A DNA stretch of 64,000 nt. Source: QHXN01 sp963785125 (GTDB lineage Bacteria; Acidobacteriota; Blastocatellia; Pyrinomonadales; Pyrinomonadaceae). Position numbers and translations under genes: made by a program. The notes beneath the pieces were generated by a model, which saw only the letters and a list, made by a program, of their open reading frames with translations, had not been told where the DNA came from and ran no database searches. This document shows positions 8,171 to 14,309 of the stretch, piece after piece. The DNA lies in contig CAWATU010000002.1 in NCBI GenBank assembly GCA_963785125.1, positions 62,001-126,000 of the forward strand. The letters are read 5' to 3'. Numbering within the stretch: the stretch's first letter is position 1; every line of letters begins with the position of its first letter.

Positions 8171-8359
8171 GAGCAGTAGGCAGATGGCAGTAGGCAGTTG
8201 AAAGGCAAGAAGTCGTTTTTGATGCGTGCGTCCTAAAGACGACGCGTCAGCCAGAATGATCGTGGGCGGCGAGTAACGAAGCTCGCCGCCCACGATTATT
8301 TATCGCCTTTTTCCTCTCTTAACTGTCTACTGCCTTCTGCCTTCTGCCTACTGTTCTTC
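8171..8359. repeat. Composite GTAGGCA-family intergenic element, copy 2 (uninterrupted)
   Basis: The outer arms are imperfect 7-bp words (GCAGTAGGCAGATGGCAGTA on the left, a matching CTACTGCCTTCTGCC run on the right) and the inner hairpin is CGTGGGCGGCGAG/CTCGCCGCCCACG. It matches 4132-4420 with that copy's MITE removed, giving the pre-insertion site. It lies between convergent genes, starting right at the stop codon of the small gene and ending at the 3' end of the phosphatase gene. Confidence 0.85.
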
Positions 8360-9653
8360 ACAGCGCCTTAATCACGACGAAGGTCACGTCGTCGCCGGAG
8401 CCGCGGCCGCCCGTCCACTCGAAGATATCGTTGTAGATGTAGTCGATCATCTGGCGGGCGCGGAGGTCGCGGCTCTCGCGGACGGCGTCCACGAGGCGCT
8501 TGCGGCCATACTCCTGCCCGTCGGGGCTCAGCGCCTCGGTCGCGCCGTCGGTGTAGAGGACGAGTATCTGGCCGGCGTCGATGGGCAGATAATATTCGTA
8601 ATAACGCGTGTCCTTGAAGAGGCCGAGGGGGAGGCCGCCACGCTCGACGAAGCGCGGGCCGTCGGGGTTGAGGACGAGCAGAGGGTTGTGGCCCGCGTTG
8701 ACGAAGGCCAGCGTGCGGTTCGTCGCGTCGAGCATCCCGTAGAAGCAGGTAACGAACTGGTGCTGCTCGATGGACTCCCACAGGAGGTAGTTGACCTTCG
8801 CCATAGCCACGTTCGGCGCGTAGCCGACGTGGATGGCCGAGCGCAGAGAGGCACGCAGGAAGGCCATCAGGAGCGAGGCCGGCACGCCCTTCCCCGACAC
8901 GTCTGCGATGACGAGTCCGAGCTGGTCGTCGTAGGGCTTGACGAAGTCGTAGTAGTCGCCCGAGACCTCCTCGGTCGAGAAGTTGTAGCCGGAGATGTCG
9001 AAGCCGTCCAGCTCCGGGTCGCGCTCGGGCAGCAGCGCCAACTGCACCTGGCGCGCGACTTCGAGCTGCGCTTCGAGCCGCTTCTTCTCGACCAACTGCT
9101 CGTGGAGCATCGCCTTCTCGACGATGATGGCGACCTGCGAGGCGAGGAGCATGAGGAACTGCTTGTCCTCCTCGGTGTAGGCGTTGAGGTCGTCGGATTC
9201 GAGGTCGAAGACGCCGATGACCGAGTCGTTCGAGATGATCGGGGCGACGACCTCGGAGCGCGTCTCCTTGCGGGCGTTGACGTAGCGCGCGTCCTGGCGC
9301 ACGTCGGGGACGACGACCGCCTCGCCCATCTGCGCGACCCAGCCGATGAGCCCCTGCCCCAGCCTGAGCCGCAGCTCCATCAGCTCTTCGATGTCGTAGC
9401 CGCGCACGGCCTCGGCGTGGAAGACGAGCGAGGTCGTGCCGCCCTCGCTCATGTGCGGGTCGCGGCGGATGATGTAGATGCCCGCCGCGTCGTAAGGCAG
9501 GAGCTGGTCGAGCGTGTCCATCACGTGCGCCAGAACCTCTTCGAGGTTGAGCGAGCGACTGATCTTCCTGGTGATCTCAAGCAGCATCCGCAGCTTGTCC
9601 GCCAGGCTCAAGCCCTCCACCCTCGCGCCCACGTTTGCAGTCTCTTCTGCCAT
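8358..9653 (-). CDS. GAF-domain SpoIIE/RsbU-type PP2C phosphatase
   Basis: The 431-residue soluble protein has an N-terminal GAF domain (about 30-180: PYDAAGIYIIRRD..., GQGLIGWVAQMGEAVVVPDV, VIGVFDLES), a short coiled linker (about 180-205), and a C-terminal SpoIIE-type PP2C domain (about 205-430) with EEVSGDYYDF, LVIADVSGKGVPASLLMA, NAGHNPLLVL, LPLGLF and VLYTDGATEAL. The aspartates that bind the two metals are intact. Such enzymes dephosphorylate an anti-sigma-factor antagonist or similar STAS protein in response to a signal sensed by GAF; no STAS or RsbW gene is next to it. The ATG at 9653 has no Shine-Dalgarno but lies 9 bases after TATAAT, so it may be leaderless. Confidence 0.9.
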   Translation of the reverse strand: MAEETANVGARVEGLSLADKLRMLLEITRKISRSLNLEEVLAHVMDTLDQLLPYDAAGIYIIRRDPHMSEGGTTSLVFHAEAVRGYDIEELMELRLRLGQGLIGWVAQMGEAVVVPDVRQDARYVNARKETRSEVVAPIISNDSVIGVFDLESDDLNAYTEEDKQFLMLLASQVAIIVEKAMLHEQLVEKKRLEAQLEVARQVQLALLPERDPELDGFDISGYNFSTEEVSGDYYDFVKPYDDQLGLVIADVSGKGVPASLLMAFLRASLRSAIHVGYAPNVAMAKVNYLLWESIEQHQFVTCFYGMLDATNRTLAFVNAGHNPLLVLNPDGPRFVERGGLPLGLFKDTRYYEYYLPIDAGQILVLYTDGATEALSPDGQEYGRKRLVDAVRESRDLRARQMIDYIYNDIFEWTGGRGSGDDVTFVVIKAL

Positions 9654-9662
9654 AAGCGGAAG

Positions 9663-9691
9663 ATTATAGACTATGAACGATGAACGATGAA
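9663..9691 (-). promoter_or_regulatory. Promoter of the GAF/SpoIIE gene, overlapping a heptamer repeat
   Basis: On the minus strand a perfect -10 TATAAT (9663-9668) lies 9 bases before the start codon. At exactly 17 bp spacing the -35 position holds TTCATC, which is part of the GATGAAC heptamer array. The expected transcript would start at or within a few bases of the ATG. Confidence 0.5.
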
Positions 9692-9740
9692 CTTTAAGAA
9701 AGTCGGTTTGTCTTCAGTTCATCCTTCATCGTTCATGATT
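9671..9740. repeat. Heptamer hairpin element (GATGAAC words)
   Basis: The left arm is three tandem words, TATGAAC-GATGAAC-GATGAAC (about 9672-9692), and the right arm is an imperfect complement (about 9717-9740). The right arm overlaps the end of the primase-like gene, so its last codons (Met-Asn-Asp-Glu-Gly-stop) are encoded by repeat sequence. Confidence 0.75.
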
Positions 9741-10864
9741 TCAAACGCCGTTTCCGTTAAAAGCTCCAACTCTAAGGCTGCCGTGGGGTGGTGGCGGAAG
9801 AGGTCGTTGATGTCGGAGGGGAGTTCGATGACGCCGAGCGTCAGGCCGCGTGCGTGGAAGAGTTCGCGGTAGCGTGCGGCGGCGCGGCGGCCGGCGGCGT
9901 CTGGGTCGAGCGCGGCGACGACGCGGAAGCGGCCGAGCGGGGCGAGCCACTCCTCTTTCAGTCCGCCCGCGCCGACCAGCCCGACGGCGGCGAAGCCGTG
10001 CGTGAGGAGCGTGAGCGTGTCGGTGAAGCCCTCGACGAGGTAGACGACGGCGCCGCTCGCGAGCGCGCCCAGCGCGTCGGCGTTGTAGAGCGCGGGGACG
10101 TGGCCGCGCATGTTGTGCCAACGCGGCTCGACGCCGGCCGCGGTCGTGCGCGCCTGTAGGTAGAGGGGCCGCCCGCCGACGTAGAACGGGAAGAGCAGGC
10201 GGTGGTGGTAGAAGGTCAGATGCTCCTTCCGGTTGAAGAGACCGGCGCGGCGCAGCGTCTCGACGGAGAAGCCGTCCGACATGCGGCGCATGACGCGACG
10301 GTAGGCGCGGCGCGGGAAGTATGTGACGCCCGCGCGCCGCGCCGTCGCGGCATCAATGCCGCGGCGCGCGAGATAGGCCGTCCCTTCAAGCTGGTCTTCG
10401 GCACGGCAGATTTCGAGGAAGCGCGCGCAGATGGCTGCGGTCTGCTCGGCGTCGAGCGGCTCGAAGCTCTCGCCCTCCGTCTCGGCGGCGTCCGGCGCCG
10501 AGACGGAAGCAAGCGAAGGGCGGCGCCCCTTGCGGCCGTCGAGCCCCAGCTCACGCGCCAGCTCCCTCAACGCGCGACCGAAGCTCACGCCGTGCATCAG
10601 CTCGTAGAAGGTAATGGCGTCGCCGCCCTCTCCGCGCGAGAAGCAGTTGAAGAGACCCTGCTGCAAGTCTATCGAGAGGCTCGGGTGCCCCTTGCCGCTG
10701 TGCGCGTGCGCGGGGATGGGGCAGAGACTTTGCAGGCGCGCGCCGTTCTGTCTTGCCTCGGGGCAGTAGCGCAGGTAGAAGGCGCGGTAGTCGATGCAGC
10801 GCTTGACCTCGTCGCGCAGCTCGCGCAGCTCTTCGGGCGCTCCGCCGTCCGTCCTCATACTCAA
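9719..10864 (-). CDS. DnaG-like CHC2/Toprim primase protein
   Basis: The 381-residue protein has a CHC2 zinc-finger-like region (about 34-90: CPIPAHAHSGKGHPSLSID, then GLFNCFSRGEGGDAI) and a central catalytic part. Its Toprim domain contains YLVEGFTDTLTLL and VAALDPDAAGRRA, which carry the acidic metal ligands. It ends where Toprim ends, so the DnaB-binding C-terminal domain of full DnaG (about 600 residues) is absent. In the zinc finger the last cysteine of the usual HCFGCG pattern is Arg (NCFSRG), so zinc binding may be lost or altered. The architecture resembles primases of phages and plasmids more than the replicative enzyme. It stands beside XRE, ImmA/IrrE and Rad52-like genes. Confidence 0.8.
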   Translation of the reverse strand: MSMRTDGGAPEELRELRDEVKRCIDYRAFYLRYCPEARQNGARLQSLCPIPAHAHSGKGHPSLSIDLQQGLFNCFSRGEGGDAITFYELMHGVSFGRALRELARELGLDGRKGRRPSLASVSAPDAAETEGESFEPLDAEQTAAICARFLEICRAEDQLEGTAYLARRGIDAATARRAGVTYFPRRAYRRVMRRMSDGFSVETLRRAGLFNRKEHLTFYHHRLLFPFYVGGRPLYLQARTTAAGVEPRWHNMRGHVPALYNADALGALASGAVVYLVEGFTDTLTLLTHGFAAVGLVGAGGLKEEWLAPLGRFRVVAALDPDAAGRRAAARYRELFHARGLTLGVIELPSDINDLFRHHPTAALELELLTETAFEIMNDEG

Positions 10865-10922
10865 GAAGTTAATCGGCGGCGGCCGAAATGTGAAGAGACA
10901 AGTGACATGGCGAAGTCAAGAT

Positions 10923-10993
10923 GAACCACAGAGACACAGAGGCACAGCTAGAACATAGCCAGTTTTAGCTGTGCCTCTGTGTCTCTGTGGTTC
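10923..10993. repeat. 28-bp perfect hairpin, CACAGAG-word element, copy 1
   Basis: Perfect 28-bp arms (10923-10950 and 10966-10993) contain repeated ACAGAG/ACAGAGG words around a 15-base loop. It lies in the spacer between the divergent primase-like and exported-protein genes, so it is not simply a terminator of converging genes. A closely related hairpin follows the next gene at 12077-12152. Confidence 0.85.
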
Positions 10994-11016
10994 AATCCCG
11001 CCTGACCGACTTCAAC

Positions 11017-11045
11017 TTGCCCAACCTTTCGGCGCGAGCTAACAT
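11017..11045 (+). promoter_or_regulatory. Probable sigma-70 promoter of the exported protein gene
   Basis: -35 TTGCCC (11017-11022) and -10 TAACAT (11040-11045) are separated by 17 bp and lie 48 bases before the ATG at 11093, with a GGAGAAG ribosome site in between. Confidence 0.45.
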
Positions 11046-11092
11046 CTACGCACAGCGGTATCTTTTCAAACCTTTGGAGAAGTAAGAACTCA

Positions 11093-12064
11093 ATGCACAA
11101 TCAAAATTTAAGAAGCCGCGGCCTGAAGGTCGTCTGCGCGCTGCTGCTGCTCGCAGTCTGCTCCGGCGTGGCCCTCGCACAGCTCGGCGGCTTGGGCGGC
11201 CTCGGCGACAAGTTGAAGAAGAAGACCCCGAACCTGCTCGGCGACAAGCAGCCGATCACCACGAGCCTCCCCGACGCCAGGTGGGGCGACTCCTCGAAGG
11301 ACGGCTTCACGCCGCGCGAGGCCAGGCGTAGCTTGATGACCTTGCAGCGCACGCCCAACGGCGGCTTCGTCCTGCAACCCGGCTACTACGAGTTTCAGGA
11401 TCAGAGCTACTGTCTCAAGGCCGGCACGCACGGCCCCGGCGACGGCGACGGCTATCTCTACGCGCCGCCGAAAGGCCCGGCCGAAGACGCCGTGATGACC
11501 ATTGTCCGCAACTCGGTCAACCGCCCTGAGATTCCGCAGCAGAAGATTCAGCAGCTCCTGTGGGCCATCATTGCGCGCGCCAAGTTTGAAGACCTACAGG
11601 GCGACATCAAGTCCGTCGCCTCGCAACTGCTCACGCCGCGCCAGCTCGCGGGACTGAACCGCAGCGCGCTCGACGCGCTCTCGGGCAACGCCCTGACCGA
11701 CGCGCTCGGCGGCGTCCCCGAACCGCTCCGCCAGATCGCGCAGGCCGAGGCAGACCTCCGGCGGATGCTGACGACGCCCGGCGCCTCCTTCGCCGAGATG
11801 GAGCGCGTCGCCGTGCTCTCGGGCAACGCTCCTCTGGGCCCGGGTAGCCAGCAGGTGCCTTCGGGTCGCTGGTCGGTGCATCCGGACGGCTACTACGTGC
11901 GCTACCTCCCCTCGGGCTACAGCTCGACGCGCGTGGAGATTTGGGTGCCGCAGGGCAGCCCGTCCGTCGGCAAGGAGTACGACCCGGCGACGCACATCGC
12001 CGTCCCCGGCAACACCGCGCGCCAGCGCCTCATCCAGTCCGGCCGCCCGCAGCAGGCGCACTAG
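11093..12064 (+). CDS. Exported protein of unknown function
   Basis: The protein has 323 residues with a clear signal peptide (about 1-30, core VVCALLLLAVCSGVALAQ). After a Gly/Leu-rich stretch it reads LPDARWGDSSKDGFTPREAR, then LQPGYYEFQDQSYCLKAGT and GDGYLYAPPKGP, followed by a long helical segment (about 145-250: QQKIQQLLWAIIARAKFED, LLTPRQLAGLN) and a beta-rich C-terminus (GRWSVHPDGYYVRYLPSGYS). I know this pattern from unnamed exported proteins but can give no function. A TTTGGAGAAG ribosome site precedes the ATG. Two related long hairpins bracket the gene. Confidence 0.7.
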   Translation: MHNQNLRSRGLKVVCALLLLAVCSGVALAQLGGLGGLGDKLKKKTPNLLGDKQPITTSLPDARWGDSSKDGFTPREARRSLMTLQRTPNGGFVLQPGYYEFQDQSYCLKAGTHGPGDGDGYLYAPPKGPAEDAVMTIVRNSVNRPEIPQQKIQQLLWAIIARAKFEDLQGDIKSVASQLLTPRQLAGLNRSALDALSGNALTDALGGVPEPLRQIAQAEADLRRMLTTPGASFAEMERVAVLSGNAPLGPGSQQVPSGRWSVHPDGYYVRYLPSGYSSTRVEIWVPQGSPSVGKEYDPATHIAVPGNTARQRLIQSGRPQQAH

Positions 12065-12076
12065 TCCCGGCCGTAA

Positions 12077-12152
12077 AAAACTAAACCACCGAGACAGAGA
12101 GGCACAGCCAAAACATTTTAGCTGTGCCTCTCTGTCTCGGTGGTTTAGTTTT
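12077..12152. repeat. 32-bp perfect hairpin, CACAGAG-word element, copy 2
   Basis: Perfect 32-bp arms (12077-12108 and 12121-12152) enclose a 12-base A/T-rich loop. The core GAGGCACAGC...GCTGTGCCTC is shared with the hairpin at 10923-10993. With A-rich and T-rich flanks between two converging genes it is well placed as a bidirectional terminator. Confidence 0.88.
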
Positions 12153-12154
12153 AC

Positions 12155-12832
12155 TTAGTCGGCCCCGGCGTTGCGTTCGGCGTTGGCGGCGGCGAAGGCG
12201 CGACGGCGCAACTCGCGCGCGGCGTCCTCTTCGGGGTGGCGCTCGCGGTACTCGGCCCACAAACGGCAGACCTTCAGGCGGTACTCGATCAGTTCCCTGC
12301 TCACGTTGAAGTTGCGCGACATCTCGATGGAAGTCCGGTTCTGCTTCATCAGACGCCGCAGCCCCGCGAACGGCACGAGCGCCGCCGCGCCCACGGCGTA
12401 CGCGGCCTCCTCGTCGGCCTCGTTGTAGTCGCGCGCGACCGTCTTTCCCTGCTTGTTCTGCGCCACAATCGACAGGCGGTTCGCCTTGTGCCCGAGGAAG
12501 ACGTGGCAGACCTCCTCCATCAGCGTCGCGTTGTTCCGCGCCTTCCCGTGCTTCGGGTTCAGAATAATCAGCCGCCAGCCGTTCGGCAAAGCCCTCGACG
12601 AAGTCCCCCCCGACCAATCATTCACGCCCACCCCCAGAAGGTGCTCCCGCGTCTCTTCCGAGAGCCCCGCGATCTCGTCGAAGTTGATCACCATCAACCT
12701 CGCGAAGTAGGCCAGCTCGAACGGGTCCAACGCCTCGTCCTCTCGACGCAGCCCCGCGAAGTCGCGCAACCCCAGAGCGCGCACCTCATACTGTCTCCCC
12801 TTAAAAGTCGGCGGCAGGTTCTCTGTATCCAC
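12155..12832 (-). CDS. ImmA/IrrE-family metallopeptidase-like protein with EExxH motif
   Basis: The 225-residue protein belongs to the ImmA/IrrE (COG2856-like) family. The active-site helix reads NNATLMEEVCHVFLGHKANR: the usual HExxH has Glu in place of the first His (E-E-V-C-H). The downstream acidic segment DYNEADEEAAYAVGAAALVP corresponds to the third ligand region. A helical C-terminus follows (SIEMSRNFNVSRELIEYRL, then KVCRLW). Family members cleave XRE repressors (ImmA on ImmR, IrrE on DdrO), and an XRE regulator is encoded 0.6 kb upstream on the same strand. Whether this variant is catalytic is uncertain. The GTG start has no Shine-Dalgarno but lies 7 bases from a perfect TATAAT, suggesting a leaderless message. 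Confidence 0.8.
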   Translation of the reverse strand: MDTENLPPTFKGRQYEVRALGLRDFAGLRREDEALDPFELAYFARLMVINFDEIAGLSEETREHLLGVGVNDWSGGTSSRALPNGWRLIILNPKHGKARNNATLMEEVCHVFLGHKANRLSIVAQNKQGKTVARDYNEADEEAAYAVGAAALVPFAGLRRLMKQNRTSIEMSRNFNVSRELIEYRLKVCRLWAEYRERHPEEDAARELRRRAFAAANAERNAGAD

Positions 12833-12839
12833 GGCTCAA

Positions 12840-12845
12840 ATTATA
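12840..12845 (-). promoter_or_regulatory. -10 element of the ImmA/IrrE gene
   Basis: A perfect TATAAT on the minus strand lies 7 bases before the GTG start. No -35 match is seen 17 bp upstream. It implies a transcript that starts at or next to the start codon. Confidence 0.45.
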
Positions 12846-12875
12846 CCTGCACCGCTGCGCTTTTCCCCTACCGTC

Positions 12876-13349
12876 TTACGCCTCGCCCCCGTGTGCAGCG
12901 GCTGCACGCTTCTGCAACTCCTCGGGCGGCACGTCCTCGACGTGCGTGGCGACGTACCAGGCGTAGCCGAAGGGGTCTTCCACGCCGCCCGTCCGGTCAC
13001 CGTAGAACTGATCCGCGACCGGCCTCGTCAACTTTGCGCCAGCCTCGACCGCCTGACTGACAACCGCGTCCACATCTTCCACGTACAGCATGAGACTTAT
13101 CGGAGAACCGCCGATTGACCGCGGACTCCGCGCGCCAATCTCCGGGTGCTCGTCGGCGAGCATCACGTGCGAGTTGCCGATCTTGATTTCGGCGTGCCCG
13201 ACGCGCCCGTCCGGCCCCTCCATGCGAAACACCTCCGCCGCGGCGAACGCCTGCTTATAAAACTCAATCGCGCGCGCCGCACCGTCAAATATCAGATACG
13301 GCGTCACGCTGTGATAACCGTCCGGGATGGGTTTTACCTTCTCAGGCAT
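12876..13349 (-). CDS. VOC-family (PhnB/glyoxalase-like) protein
   Basis: This 157-residue protein of the vicinal-oxygen-chelate superfamily has two beta-alpha-beta-beta-beta modules: DGYHSVTPYLIFDGAARAIEF with YKQAFAAAEVFRM..., then SLMLYVEDVDAVVSQAVEAG and DRTGGVEDPFGYAWYVATH. The PhnB-like subgroup includes many proteins without an assigned enzyme activity, so the substrate is unknown. The ATG at 13349 is chosen over the ATG six bases upstream because the ribosome site AAAAGGAG abuts the upstream one and is 6 bases from this one. It lies between the XRE and ImmA/IrrE genes on the same strand but behind a terminator. Confidence 0.85.
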   Translation of the reverse strand: MPEKVKPIPDGYHSVTPYLIFDGAARAIEFYKQAFAAAEVFRMEGPDGRVGHAEIKIGNSHVMLADEHPEIGARSPRSIGGSPISLMLYVEDVDAVVSQAVEAGAKLTRPVADQFYGDRTGGVEDPFGYAWYVATHVEDVPPEELQKRAAAAHGGEA

Positions 13350-13376
13350 GTTCATCTCCTTTTGCTGAAAATAAGG

Positions 13377-13412
13377 AAGGGGCGCTCAACCCGCCTGAGT
13401 CGAACGCCCCTT
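13377..13412 (-). terminator. Hairpin terminator of the XRE regulator gene
   Basis: Arms AAGGGGCG (13377-13384) and CGCCCCTT (13405-13412) enclose a loop that can itself pair (CTCA...TGAG). On the minus strand the hairpin lies just past the XRE stop and is followed by CCTTATTTT. Confidence 0.6.
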
Positions 13413-13444
13413 GCATAGAACTTCTGAGCCTGACTTCCCTGCCG

Positions 13445-13873
13445 CTACTTCCGACCCCTGCGGGCGCGGGCGTCGGTGCCGGGCGCGCTGAACTGCTGGT
13501 AGGCGACGCGGAAGAGTTCGGAGAGGGCTTTGGCCGTCTCGGGCGTCAGGTTGCGGTCGGCGCGCAGGTGCGCCTCGACGATGTCGGGCGTGGCCTCGTG
13601 CGGGAAGTAGACGACGGCCGAGTTGTCCGTCCCCTCCTCGGTCTGGCGCGTCCCCATGACGCGCTCCATGGGCATGTCGAGCCAGCCCGTCAGGCGCGCG
13701 ATGTTGTCGGCGTCGGGCTTGCCCGTGCCGTTCTCGATGCGCGAGAGCGTCGAGGCCGAGACCTTCGTCTCGTCGGCCACATCCCTCAGACTCAAACCCA
13801 ACTCCTCGCGCTTGCGGCGGATGGCGCGGCCCAGCTCGACCGTGTTGACTAAACTCTTCGATTGATCTGCCAT
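13445..13873 (-). CDS. XRE/Cro-type helix-turn-helix regulator
   Basis: The protein has 142 residues. The HTH_3 domain (about 12-72) reads LGRAIRRKREELGLSLRDVA, then VSASTLSRIENGTGKPDADN, a textbook Cro/CI fold with the recognition helix at STLSRIENG. A helical C-terminal domain follows (DIVEAHLRADRNLTPETAKA, then LSELFRVAYQQF) and a basic tail. Size and layout resemble DdrO and other repressors paired with ImmA/IrrE proteases, which are cleaved in the C-terminal domain; that pairing is inferred. The ATG at 13873 is fixed by the strong site GAAGGAGG seven bases upstream. Transcription diverges from the Rad52-like operon, with a palindromic operator candidate between them. Confidence 0.88.
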   Translation of the reverse strand: MADQSKSLVNTVELGRAIRRKREELGLSLRDVADETKVSASTLSRIENGTGKPDADNIARLTGWLDMPMERVMGTRQTEEGTDNSAVVYFPHEATPDIVEAHLRADRNLTPETAKALSELFRVAYQQFSAPGTDARARRGRK

Positions 13874-13939
13874 ATTCGGCCTCCTTCGGGGCTTCACCGG
13901 ACGGCCCTACACGAACCCGGCGCCCACCTTTGCAACCCC

Positions 13940-13968
13940 AACATAGCACAAGAAAATTTCCTGCGCAA
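13940..13968 (-). promoter_or_regulatory. Promoter of the XRE regulator gene
   Basis: On the minus strand -35 TTGCGC (13963-13968) and -10 TATGTT (13940-13945) are 17 bp apart, about 67 bases before the XRE start codon. Confidence 0.5.
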
Positions 13969-13983
13969 GACCTTGTTTTATGC

Positions 13984-14012
13984 TTGCAACAAACCGGGAA
14001 CGGTGGTACACT
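13984..14012 (+). promoter_or_regulatory. Promoter of the Rad52-like operon
   Basis: -35 TTGCAA (13984-13989) and -10 TACACT (14007-14012) are spaced by 17 bp, back to back with the XRE promoter. The palindrome next to the -10 would put the operon under repressor control. Confidence 0.6.
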
Positions 14013-14028
14013 GTTTCACGTATGAAAC
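14013..14028. promoter_or_regulatory. Palindromic operator candidate (GTTTCA-N4-TGAAAC)
   Basis: Six-base arms GTTTCA and TGAAAC around CGTA abut the -10 hexamer and cover the expected transcription start of the Rad52-like operon. The word GTGAAAC recurs at 14071-14077. An XRE dimer bound here would block the operon; the neighbouring XRE protein is the obvious candidate. Confidence 0.5.
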
Positions 14029-14082
14029 AGAGCGTTGCAGCAAACATGCGGCGGCTCTGAGACTGAAGGAGTGAAACAGAAG

Positions 14083-14271
14083 GTGAGCGACGTGATCTGG
14101 GAGACATTCGACGGCCTGTTCAAGACCCTGCACCGGCAGGGGCGGCGCGTCGAGGAGTTGGAGGCGCGGGTCGTCGAGCTTGAGCGTCGCTTGCAGGAGC
14201 GCGCCGGGTTCACCTCGCAGACCGAAGCGGCCGAACGCATCAAGCAGATGCCGACCGAGAAGGCCGCCTGA
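14083..14271 (+). CDS. Small coiled-coil protein, first gene of the Rad52-like operon
   Basis: This short charged protein (about 62 residues from the GTG at 14083; a GTG at 14071 is also in frame but overlaps the AAGGAG ribosome site) has a central heptad-like helix, QGRRVEELEARVVELERRLQ, and a basic C-terminal tail. Neither a signal peptide nor a membrane segment is seen. I do not recognise the family. The next gene follows after 38 bases, so the two are probably co-transcribed. Confidence 0.6.
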   Translation: MSDVIWETFDGLFKTLHRQGRRVEELEARVVELERRLQERAGFTSQTEAAERIKQMPTEKAA

Positions 14272-14309
14272 AGAGTTTCCGACAGGTTCGGACGGAGGAT
14301 TTTGAAGCC

